Positions 19,514 through 27,342 of a stretch of DNA of 64,000 bases are shown here, one piece after another. The DNA is from Janthinobacterium sp. J1-1 (GTDB lineage: Bacteria > Pseudomonadota > Gammaproteobacteria > Burkholderiales > Burkholderiaceae_D). Position numbers and translations under genes: made by a program. The stretch spans positions 1-64,000 of the forward strand of contig NZ_CP132340.1 in assembly GCF_030944405.1 (NCBI RefSeq), read 5' to 3'. Every line of letters starts with the position of its first letter. Position 1 is the stretch's first letter. The notes beneath the pieces are model-generated. The model ran no database searches. It worked only from the letters and a program-made list of their open reading frames with translations, and was not told the DNA's origin.

Positions 19514-22500
19514 GATTGGTCTGCTTGAAAAATTGCCACCCGCTTGACACCGAAGCGCCGGAAGAGCATGGGCAAAAGTATTAATGTCAACAGGGTCGCG
19601 CTGAGCAGCCCCCCGATCACCACGATCGCCAACGGCTTCTGAATTTCGGAGCCGGGGCCGGTGGCCAGCAGCAGAGGGACGAGGCCCAGGCCGGTAATGC
19701 AGGCGGTCATCATCACCGGTCGGAAGCGCCGCAGCGCGCCCTGGCTTACCACCTCCGGCAGAGCCATGCCGCGCGCCACCAGTTGGTTGAAGCAGGTAAT
19801 CATCACCAGACCATTGAGGACAGCGATGCCCATCAAGGCGATAAAGCCGACCGACGCGGGCACCGACAGATACTCGCCAGTGATCGCGAGCGCTACCACG
19901 CCGCCTATCAATGCAAACGGAATATTGACGAATACCAGCAGCGCCTGCCGTATGCTGTGCAGCGTGCTAAACAGCAGCAGGAAAATCAACGCCAGCGCCA
20001 CCGGCACGACCAACGCCAATCTTGCTGCGGCGCGCTGCTGATTTTCAAACTGCCCGCCCCAGCTCAGGCGATATCCGCCGGGAAGTTTGATTTTGCTGGC
20101 GACGGCGCGCTTCGCTTCGTCGACAAATCCCACCAGATCTCGGCCTCGGACATTTGCGCGCACGACGGCCAGGCGACTGCTATTCTCACGCTCGACTTTG
20201 ACGGGACCGTCCACGTGGCGCAGCGTCGCCAGCTGGCTCAGCGGTACCGACTCGCCGTCTGCGAGCGGCAGGCGCAATTGCCCGAATAATTCGGATGACA
20301 GTTGAAGTTGCTCACTTCCGCGTATCAGCAAGGGCAGGCGCTTGCCGCCCTCGATCACGACGCCGGCCACGCGTCCTTCGATGAGCGTGCGCAGATCCGC
20401 CTGCACCTGCTCGGAACTCAGAGCCAGCCGGCCGGCGGCAACCCGGTCGATGTCGACCTGTAGATACTGCACGCCTTCATTCTTCACGGTCAGTACATCC
20501 TCACTGCCTGGTATCGCCTGCACCACGTTGACAATTTGCGCAGCCAGCGTGCCAAGCGCCTTGGCATCGGGTCCATACACTTTGATCGCGAGATCGCCGC
20601 GTACGCCCGAAAGCATTTCCGAGGTGCGCATTTCAATGGGCTGAGTGAAGCTGATGTTGACACCAGGGAAGTCTGCCGTCGCCTTGCGCAAGGCGTTGAT
20701 CAAGTCTTCCTTGTACTGACTTCGCCACTCCGGGCGCGGCTTGAGCACCAGGAACGTGTCGGTCTCGTTCAAGCCCATTGGGTCCAGGCCGAGCTCATCC
20801 GATCCGAGCCTCGCAACGATGCGTCGCACCTCCGGTACTTGCGCAAGGATGCTGCGTTGTATCGCCATGTCGAGACGTGCGGATTCGATCAGATTCACGG
20901 ATGGCAGCTTTTCGATTTGCATAATAATGTCGCCCTCGTCGAGCACCGGCATGAACGATTTCCCGACAACCGTGAATAGGCCGATTGCGATGAGCAAGGC
21001 AGCGACGGCGCCGCCGGTCACCAGGCGCTCGTGCCGCAGCGCTCGACTCAGCAAGGCCTGGTAGCCCGCCTCCATGCGCTGCACCAAACGCGGTGGTGGA
21101 CCATGGTGTGCCTTGAGCACCAGCGAGGACAGCACCGGAATCACCGTCAACGACAGCAGCAGCGATGCCGCCAAAGCGAAGATGATGGTCAGCGCGACTG
21201 GCGCGAATAATTTTCCCTCCAGCCCTTGCAGCGTCAGAAGGGGCAGGAAGACGATCATGATCACCACCATACCCGCCGTCACTGGCACCGCAACTTCCCG
21301 CACCGCGCGGTAGATCACATGCAGACGCGACATGCCTGGCTGGGCTTTGCTGCTGTGAGCCTCAATGTTTTCCACCACCACCACCGCTGCGTCGACCAGC
21401 ATGCCGATGGCGATGGCCAAGCCGCCGAGCGACATCAGGTTTGCGCTGAGTCCGTACTGGCGCATCAGCAGGAAGGTGCCAAGTGCCGACAACGGCAAAA
21501 TGCAGGCCACCACGAGGGCCGCGCGTAGGTTGCCGAGAAAGATATACAGCAACAGCACCACCAGCAAGGTCGCTTCCAGCAAAGCTTTGGTGACTGTCTT
21601 GACTGCCCGCTCGACCAGATTGCCCCGATCGTAAAAGGTGCTGATAGTGGTGCCGGCCGGAAGCGAGCGGCCAATCTCGACGAGTCTGGCCCTTACCTGA
21701 TCAACGACGGTTTGGGCGTTGGCGCCGCGTACCGCTAGCACCAGCGCTTCGACCGCTTCGCCTTTTCCGTTCTGCGTGACGGCGCCATAGCTTGTCAGTT
21801 GGCCGATTCGCACGGTTGCGACCTGGCCCACCGTAATGGCGACGTCGCCGCGCTTGACGATCGCGATGGCGCCGACATCGGCAAGCGTTCGGATACTCGA
21901 GTCGCTGCGGATGAGCAGAGATTCTTCGTTGCTGCCGAGCCGACCTGCGCCATCACTCCGGTTATTGGCCTCTAGCGCTTGCTGTAACTGCGCCAGCGAA
22001 ATGCGCCGTGCCGCCAGCGCAGCCAGATCGGGCACTACTTCAAAGCTCTTGACCTGACCACCTAGCGAATTCACATCGGCGACGCCGGCGATGTTGCGCA
22101 ACTGGGGACGGATCGTCCATTCCAGCAACGTGCGCTTTTCCATCAACGACAACGGCCCTTCGATGGTGAACATGAAGATTTCCCCTAAAGGGGTGGTGAT
22201 CGGCGCCAGCCCACCGCTTACCGACGGCGGCAAGTCCTTGAGTGCCGAGGCGAGGCGTTCGCTAACCTGCTGTCGCGCCCAATAGACGTCGGTGCCATCG
22301 TCGAAGTCCAACGTAATGTCGGCGATCGCATATTTGGATTGCGAGCGAAGAATGGCCTGGCGCGGTATGCCTAACAATTCCTGCTCAATCGGCGCGACGA
22401 TGCGGGCTTCGACTTCTTCCGGCGTCATGCCCGGCGCCTTGAGTATCAACTTGACCTGCGTGCTGGAGACATCCGGGAAGGCGTCGATGGATAGCTCGCC

Positions 22501-22596
22501 CGCGGCCTTGATGCCGGCCGCTATCATCAACACCGCCAACACCAGCACCAGAAGGCGCTGTGCCAGGGATAGCGCGATTAATCGGCCCAGCATCAC
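19507..22596 (-). CDS. HME-type RND metal efflux pump (CzcA/CusA family)
   Basis: A 1029-residue inner-membrane RND transporter. The N-terminal helix and DAFPDVSSTQV motif, twelve membrane helices, two large periplasmic loops and the TM4 proton-relay motif GMLVDAAVVVVENIE are all present. It takes metal ions from periplasm or cytoplasm and drives export with protons through the adaptor and outer-membrane factor. The TM4 motif differs from that of the second pump at 55721 (DFGIIVDGAVVIVEN), so a different metal preference is plausible. The metal cannot be fixed from sequence. Confidence 0.9.
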   Translation of the reverse strand: MMLGRLIALSLAQRLLVLVLAVLMIAAGIKAAGELSIDAFPDVSSTQVKLILKAPGMTPEEVEARIVAPIEQELLGIPRQAILRSQSKYAIADITLDFDDGTDVYWARQQVSERLASALKDLPPSVSGGLAPITTPLGEIFMFTIEGPLSLMEKRTLLEWTIRPQLRNIAGVADVNSLGGQVKSFEVVPDLAALAARRISLAQLQQALEANNRSDGAGRLGSNEESLLIRSDSSIRTLADVGAIAIVKRGDVAITVGQVATVRIGQLTSYGAVTQNGKGEAVEALVLAVRGANAQTVVDQVRARLVEIGRSLPAGTTISTFYDRGNLVERAVKTVTKALLEATLLVVLLLYIFLGNLRAALVVACILPLSALGTFLLMRQYGLSANLMSLGGLAIAIGMLVDAAVVVVENIEAHSSKAQPGMSRLHVIYRAVREVAVPVTAGMVVIMIVFLPLLTLQGLEGKLFAPVALTIIFALAASLLLSLTVIPVLSSLVLKAHHGPPPRLVQRMEAGYQALLSRALRHERLVTGGAVAALLIAIGLFTVVGKSFMPVLDEGDIIMQIEKLPSVNLIESARLDMAIQRSILAQVPEVRRIVARLGSDELGLDPMGLNETDTFLVLKPRPEWRSQYKEDLINALRKATADFPGVNISFTQPIEMRTSEMLSGVRGDLAIKVYGPDAKALGTLAAQIVNVVQAIPGSEDVLTVKNEGVQYLQVDIDRVAAGRLALSSEQVQADLRTLIEGRVAGVVIEGGKRLPLLIRGSEQLQLSSELFGQLRLPLADGESVPLSQLATLRHVDGPVKVERENSSRLAVVRANVRGRDLVGFVDEAKRAVASKIKLPGGYRLSWGGQFENQQRAAARLALVVPVALALIFLLLFSTLHSIRQALLVFVNIPFALIGGVVALAITGEYLSVPASVGFIALMGIAVLNGLVMITCFNQLVARGMALPEVVSQGALRRFRPVMMTACITGLGLVPLLLATGPGSEIQKPLAIVVIGGLLSATLLTLILLPMLFRRFGVKRVAIFQADQSC

Positions 22597-23771
22597 TGAC
22601 TCCCTTTAGCCGCAGGTGCGCCGGTGGGCTCACCGAACCCTGCCCATGCGCCCTTGAGTGCCACCAATCCGCGCACGGCCACTTGCGCTCCTGAGGCGAT
22701 CGCTCCGCTTACCCAAAGCTGATCACCGGCAACCGCTCCACTGATCACCGGAACGGCCTGGAAGCCGCTGGCGTTACGTACAAACACATAGTTGGCCGAT
22801 CCGCGACGCACCATCGCTACGGCTGGCACGAGCAGAGCGTCGCTTCCTCGCGGTGGCGTTAGCAACCGCGCCTCCACGAATGCATTTGTCTTAAGACAGG
22901 CCTTCGGTTCGACCTGGCGTGCGCGTACCTGCGCTGTCTGATTGGCGCCGTTTATTTGCGGCGAGATCGCAATCACCCGTAGCTGCCCGCACTGGGCGAC
23001 GTCGAGCAACGCCCCCACCGCCAGCATCGGCAGCTGCTTGGCTGACGCCTGCAATTCCACCCACAGCGGGCCATCGCGGCTTATCTTTGCCACCGCCATG
23101 CCAGCCTCCAGCTGCTGCCCGATGGTGACCGGCAGCTCAAGCAATGTCCCCGCGCTATGCGCGCGCACGATGAGCAGCGGGGTCGGTTGACCGCCAGTTG
23201 ATAAGGCCTTGATGGCTGACGCATTCAAACCGCCTGCATGCAGCGTCTGGGCGCGCTGATCGCACGCGAGTCTGACCAGATGCGCTGCGGCACGGCTTTC
23301 CTCCACCCGCGCACGGGAGATGATCCCATCCGCAAACAGGCTTTCATCACGCAACAACTTATCGGCCGCCAAGTGGGACTGCGTCGACAGCTGAACGTAT
23401 TCGCGTTGCGTCTCCATCCATGCGGGACTGAACAATGTGACCAGTGCCGTTCCTGTCTGCACACGCTGCAGCGAACTAGTATGCACCTGCTGCACCACCC
23501 CGTTGGCGGCAGCGGCGGCGAGGATGAGCGAATCGGCTGGCGTGACCACCGTTCCCGATAGGACGACGGCATTGCCCACGGCCGTGGCGGCGGTGGCCGG
23601 CGCGGCTACGGCCGGCGCTGTCACTATGCCGGCCCGGCTGATCTGCTTTGCATTCATGGGCAACTGTTCAATGCCGTCGGCGCCGAAAGTGCTCGCTGGT
23701 CCGATGAGCAGGAAAGGCAAGAGCAGAGTGCGGAGCAGGGGCACCAGGGTGGTGTGTGGCTGGAACATCAT
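22593..23771 (-). CDS. RND periplasmic adaptor (CzcB/CusB type)
   Basis: A 392-residue membrane fusion protein. It has a signal peptide (LLRTLLLPFLLIGPASTFGADG), a biotinyl-lipoyl-like half motif (ANGVVQQVHTSSLQRVQTGTAL), a helical hairpin, a beta-barrel and a membrane-proximal domain. It connects the RND pump to the outer-membrane factor. The stop overlaps the pump start by 4 bases. It is the first gene of the operon and is divergent from the two-component genes at 23884. Confidence 0.88.
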   Translation of the reverse strand: MMFQPHTTLVPLLRTLLLPFLLIGPASTFGADGIEQLPMNAKQISRAGIVTAPAVAAPATAATAVGNAVVLSGTVVTPADSLILAAAAANGVVQQVHTSSLQRVQTGTALVTLFSPAWMETQREYVQLSTQSHLAADKLLRDESLFADGIISRARVEESRAAAHLVRLACDQRAQTLHAGGLNASAIKALSTGGQPTPLLIVRAHSAGTLLELPVTIGQQLEAGMAVAKISRDGPLWVELQASAKQLPMLAVGALLDVAQCGQLRVIAISPQINGANQTAQVRARQVEPKACLKTNAFVEARLLTPPRGSDALLVPAVAMVRRGSANYVFVRNASGFQAVPVISGAVAGDQLWVSGAIASGAQVAVRGLVALKGAWAGFGEPTGAPAAKGSQ

Positions 23772-23820
23772 GAAATAATTTCCTCGGAGGGGATCGGTGG
23801 GTATGATGGTGGTGATCAGA

Positions 23821-23839
23821 TATTAAGAAGTTCTTAACA
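23821..23839. promoter_or_regulatory. Palindrome in divergent efflux/regulator promoter
   Basis: TTAAGAA-G-TTCTTAA is a perfect 7-bp palindrome at 23823-23837, between the efflux operon and the response regulator gene. It can also be read as two YTTAAG-like half sites five bases apart (ATTAAG, CTTAAC), the pattern of PmrA/QseB-type regulators. The regulator at 23884 is the obvious candidate to bind it. Confidence 0.5.
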
Positions 23840-23883
23840 ACTGCCGCCTACCATGAGGCGCAGATAAACGACGAATCCGACCC

Positions 23884-24561
23884 ATGCGCATATTGCTCAC
23901 TGAAGATGACCCTCAACTGGGGCGTGCCACCCAGATCGGGTTGGAACAGGCAGGCTACGCCGTCGACTGGGTCCAGTCGGCCGAACATGCGCACACGGCA
24001 GTGCGGCTGCATGACTATGGCTGCATCCTGCTGGACCTGGGTTTGCCGGGACAGGACGGCATGCAAGCGTTGAGCGCCTTGCGCAACGCCGGTTATGGCG
24101 GTGCCATCCTGATCGTGACCGCCCGCGACAAGATTCCCGAGCGCATTGCCGGCCTGGATGGCGGCGCGGATGATTTCGTCGTCAAGCCGTTTGACCTGGA
24201 TGAGCTGGCAGCCCGGATCCGCAGCGCGTCGCGGCGGGCCGCCGGTCGGCTGCGTGAAGAGCTGGTCCACGGCGATCTGGTGCTCGACATCGCCGCACGC
24301 CAGGCGACCCAAGCGGGAAAGAATGTCGCGTTGACCAGCCGGGAATTCCGCATCCTGCAGATGATGCTGGAGAACTGCGGCAGGGTACTGAGCCGTGAAC
24401 AGCTGGAGCATAACCTCTATAGCTGGGGCGAGGAGGTGGAAAGCAATGCGGTACAGGTCCATATCCACCACCTGCGCAAGAAGCTGGGTCGCGGGCTGAT
24501 ACGCACGGTCCACGCGGTTGGCTACTGCATCGACAAGCCGACACATGGGGTGGACATATGA
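23884..24561 (+). CDS. OmpR-family response regulator (QseB/PmrA-like)
   Basis: A 225-residue regulator with the acidic pair in LLTEDDP, phospho-acceptor Asp51 in LLDLGLPGQDG, Lys in VVKPFD, and a winged-helix output domain (HNLYSWGEEVESNAVQVHIHHLRKKLG region). The sequence is closest in style to QseB/PmrA/TctD. It overlaps the kinase gene by 4 bases. It probably controls the divergent RND operon through the palindrome at 23823. Confidence 0.9.
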   Translation: MRILLTEDDPQLGRATQIGLEQAGYAVDWVQSAEHAHTAVRLHDYGCILLDLGLPGQDGMQALSALRNAGYGGAILIVTARDKIPERIAGLDGGADDFVVKPFDLDELAARIRSASRRAAGRLREELVHGDLVLDIAARQATQAGKNVALTSREFRILQMMLENCGRVLSREQLEHNLYSWGEEVESNAVQVHIHHLRKKLGRGLIRTVHAVGYCIDKPTHGVDI

Positions 24562-25934
24562 GTACTGAAACCGTACCGCGCTGGTCGTTACGGCGATTGC
24601 TGCTCGGTGTGCTGCTGGCGTTGACACTGGCATTGTGGGGCGGCAGCGCGTTCATTGTCTACATCGAGGCGCAGCGGGAGAGCCAGGAACTATTCGACCA
24701 GTCGCTGGCAGAAACGGCTCACCTGCTGTTGTCTCTGGCCGAAAACGAGGCGACGGAGCATGGCACCGCGCTGGCGACCAACCTCAGGATAACGGAGCGC
24801 CCGGACTATCATCGTTACCTGCTGTTTCAGATCCGCGATGCACAGCAACGCCTGCTGTACAAAAACGGCGGCGCGCCCTCCAGAGCGTTTTCGCAGCGCG
24901 CCCCGGATGGGTTTTCCTGGGTGCAAATCGAAGAGCATCGCAGCCGCCTTTATTCCAGCTGGAACGCCGACCGCACGCTACAAATCCAGGTCGCCGAGCC
25001 GAGCAGCCATCGCGAGGAGATCAGCAGCAGATTCTTCTACAAGGTCACTGGATTTGGCGTTGTGCTGGCGATGCTGGCCGGGTTGGCGATCTGGTGGTGC
25101 ATCGACCGGGTGTTTCGGGTGTTGCAGGTGTCAGCCAACGAAGTCGGCGCGCGCACCCCCAATGACCTGGCGGACGTCCCGTTGCGGGGGGCGCCGAGCG
25201 AGGTGTTTCCACTGCTGCTGGCGATTAATCGACTCTTTGGCCGAGTCAGGCAAAGCATGGAATACGAACAGCGCTTCACAGGGGACGCCGCACACGAACT
25301 ACGTACGCCGCTGGCCGCCATCAAGACCAACCTGCAGGTCATGCAGCGGGCGCGCAGCGTTGAAGAACGAGAAGAGTTCATCGCTGGCCTGAACGCCAGC
25401 GTCGACCGCGCCGGCCGGCTGGTCGATCAATTGCTGACGCTGGCACAGCTCGATCCGCAAGGCTGCCATGGAGTGGCGTTGGAGGAAGCCGACCTGGCAA
25501 CGTTGTTGACCGAGGAGCAATCATATTGGCAGAGCCTGGCGGTCGGCCATCACTTGCGTGTGGACATTGCGCATGCCCCATGCCGGATCGAACGTGAAAG
25601 CCTGCGTATGTTGTTGCGCAACCTGGTGGACAACGCTGTACGCTACACCCCCGTGCCTGGCCGCATTGTGGTCAGTTGCGGTCAATCGGAAGGACGCAGT
25701 TACCTGCGGGTGGCGGACTCGGGGCCAGGCATAGCTCCACAGATGCAAGGCCGGGTCTTCGAACGGTTCTTCCGCCTCGCCGGGGCGAAAGTGCCGGGCA
25801 GCGGGCTGGGCCTGTCCATTGTGCGCAGGATCATCGACATGCACGGGGCCGAGATACGACTCGGCACAGGAATAGATCATAGTGGGCTTGGCGTTACCGT
25901 CAGCTTTCCTGTGTTAGCAAAGCGGGACGAATAG
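24558..25934 (+). CDS. QseC-like sensor histidine kinase
   Basis: A 458-residue sensor kinase: membrane segment near residues 14-34, a periplasmic region to about residue 160, a second membrane segment (VTGFGVVLAMLAGLAIWWCI), the H-box FTGDAAHELRTPL with His246, an N-box (LLRNLVDNAVRYT) and GSGLGLSIVRRIIDMHG. It phosphorylates the upstream regulator. Its type is similar to the IS-interrupted kinase at 10271-12885, but the sequences differ. Confidence 0.9.
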   Translation: MSTETVPRWSLRRLLLGVLLALTLALWGGSAFIVYIEAQRESQELFDQSLAETAHLLLSLAENEATEHGTALATNLRITERPDYHRYLLFQIRDAQQRLLYKNGGAPSRAFSQRAPDGFSWVQIEEHRSRLYSSWNADRTLQIQVAEPSSHREEISSRFFYKVTGFGVVLAMLAGLAIWWCIDRVFRVLQVSANEVGARTPNDLADVPLRGAPSEVFPLLLAINRLFGRVRQSMEYEQRFTGDAAHELRTPLAAIKTNLQVMQRARSVEEREEFIAGLNASVDRAGRLVDQLLTLAQLDPQGCHGVALEEADLATLLTEEQSYWQSLAVGHHLRVDIAHAPCRIERESLRMLLRNLVDNAVRYTPVPGRIVVSCGQSEGRSYLRVADSGPGIAPQMQGRVFERFFRLAGAKVPGSGLGLSIVRRIIDMHGAEIRLGTGIDHSGLGVTVSFPVLAKRDE

Positions 25935-26006
25935 CGCTTGCGCAGGTAGGCGTACGGCCTCGCCACTTATTTGCCGCTCATATAGCAACAAAGCACTTGG
26001 GGAAAT

Positions 26007-26055
26007 TTGATATGTATCAAATTTTTTTGCGAATCGCGGTTCTACAATCGACCTA
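26007..26055 (+). promoter_or_regulatory. FNR/Anr-type class II promoter
   Basis: TTGATATGTATCAA (26007-26020) is a perfect match to the FNR consensus TTGAT-N4-ATCAA. A TACAAT -10 element lies at 26043-26048. With a start site near 26055 the box is centred at -41.5, the standard class II activator position. It lies inside a longer palindrome with 10-bp arms (AAATTTGATA). The first gene downstream starts at 26117, preceded by AAGGAG. Confidence 0.65.
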
Positions 26056-26116
26056 GTTCACTTACATCAAAGCCTGTCCTGATGATATAAGGCCGATCTC
26101 AACCAAGGAGCCAGCG

Positions 26117-26482
26117 ATGACAATGTTTCACATGCTCGCTGCGCTTGCTGCCCTTGGCGCCAGTTGCACGGCGCTGGCGGATAACGATTGCACCGATCCC
26201 ATCGCAGATTGGAAACCACGTGAAGTGTTGCGCCATCAGGTCGAGTTGCGCGGTTGGACTGTTCAACGCATCAAGGTTGACGACGGTTGTTATGAGGTGC
26301 GAGGTACCGATCGGCTAGGCAATAAAGTGAAGGCGAAGTATGGACCAGCGACGTTGCGCATCCGCAGCCTTGAGATCGAATTCGGCGAACACGGCGATGC
26401 CTCCGACTACCTGTCCCCGGCGCGACCATCCGCTGAACAAATCAGGGAGCCCAGCCCGCATACTCAAGGAAATAAGCAATGA
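26117..26482 (+). CDS. PepSY-domain periplasmic protein
   Basis: A 121-residue protein with a signal peptide ending near TALADNDC, followed by one PepSY-type domain (WKPREVLRHQVELRGWTVQRIKVDDGCYEV). PepSY domains are small periplasmic modules found with peptidases and with flavin- or haem-linked membrane proteins. It opens a three-gene set with a DUF2271 protein and a PepSY membrane protein, and overlaps the next gene by 4 bases. The upstream FNR-type site suggests low-oxygen control. Confidence 0.75.
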   Translation: MTMFHMLAALAALGASCTALADNDCTDPIADWKPREVLRHQVELRGWTVQRIKVDDGCYEVRGTDRLGNKVKAKYGPATLRIRSLEIEFGEHGDASDYLSPARPSAEQIREPSPHTQGNKQ

Positions 26483-26949
26483 AAAAAATTCTTACCGGGG
26501 CCTGGCTGGCTGGCACATTGGCGCTCCCCTCAATGGCACAGGCGCGTCCAGTCGTGCTAACCACCCAACTGCAAAATTACAACGGCAGCGGTGCCTATTT
26601 GGCATTCTATATCACAGACGCCGCAGGCATTTACAAAAAAACCTTATGGGTTGCCGGTAAGAAGTCGAAATATTATAAGCACTTGAGTGCCTGGGCGCGG
26701 GGCAGCGGGCTTGACGCGCGTACATACGATGGCATTAGCGGCGCGAGCGTCGGTAACGGTAAATCGCTGAAGGTCACGGTTGAACTGGCCGATGCGCTGA
26801 TTGATGCGGGCTATGAAATCCGCGTTGACAGCGCGGTGGAAGACGGCCGCGATCATTCTGCCGATGTGCGCGCGCCGCTGACCAAGGCAGGTGCTGGCAA
26901 ACCTGTCCAGGGGCGCGGCTATATCAAAGCCTTCAGTTACGACATGTAA
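26479..26949 (+). CDS. DUF2271-type periplasmic protein
   Basis: A 156-residue protein with signal peptide (ILTGAWLAGTLALPSMAQA) and a compact beta-rich domain of the DUF2271 type, including YLAFYITDAAGIYKKTLWVAG and DALIDAGYEIRVDSAVEDGRDHSADV. Such proteins are found next to PepSY-associated membrane reductases and ApbE flavin transferases, so a link to flavin-dependent periplasmic electron transfer is likely but not proven. Confidence 0.75.
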   Translation: MKKILTGAWLAGTLALPSMAQARPVVLTTQLQNYNGSGAYLAFYITDAAGIYKKTLWVAGKKSKYYKHLSAWARGSGLDARTYDGISGASVGNGKSLKVTVELADALIDAGYEIRVDSAVEDGRDHSADVRAPLTKAGAGKPVQGRGYIKAFSYDM

Positions 26950-26957
26950 GGCACTGC

Positions 26958-27299
26958 ATGTTGCGTCGGCTACACTCCATGCTTGGCCTGTTCTGCGGTG
27001 TTCTGGCTATATTGCTGGGGTTGACCGGCGCACTGTTGTCGCTCTATCCGGCGCTGGACCGGCTTGGCACCACCGTGCCGAGCGGCGTCAGCGTGGCCGA
27101 GATGGCCAGTCGCGTCGTACGCCAATACCCAGGCGTCGAACAGATCCAGCGCACGCCTTCCGGAACATTGATCGTTTACTACAGCACGGTCGCCGGCGCC
27201 AGCGTGGTCCGCGTCGATCCGGCGAGCGGCGCGGCGACCGCCTATGCGCCGTCGGCGCTTTTTCGCTGGATCAAGCAACTACATCGCTCCATGCTACTC
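26958..27299 (+). pseudogene. PepSY-associated membrane protein, truncated by transposon
   Basis: The first 114 residues of a PepSY-TM protein: membrane helix MLGLFCGVLAILLGLTGALLSLYPALDRL, a periplasmic PepSY-like section and the start of WIKQLHRSMLL, which in the family leads to the next helix. The frame runs into the terminal repeat of the Tn3-type transposon at 27300 and ends at 27356 within transposon sequence. The missing 3' part is not found on the other side of the transposon. Confidence 0.75.
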
Positions 27300-27342
27300 G
27301 GGGCGAATAGGGAAAACGGAAAAAATCGGGCGCTAAGCCCTG

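Noticed and set aside
19197..19550. N-terminal extension of the outer-membrane factor in the same frame
   Set aside because: It overlaps the DUF3240 gene completely and precedes a clear signal peptide at 19196.
23848..24633. Open frame of 261 codons opposite the response regulator
   Set aside because: The plus-strand regulator has all receiver and winged-helix motifs; the antisense frame has none.
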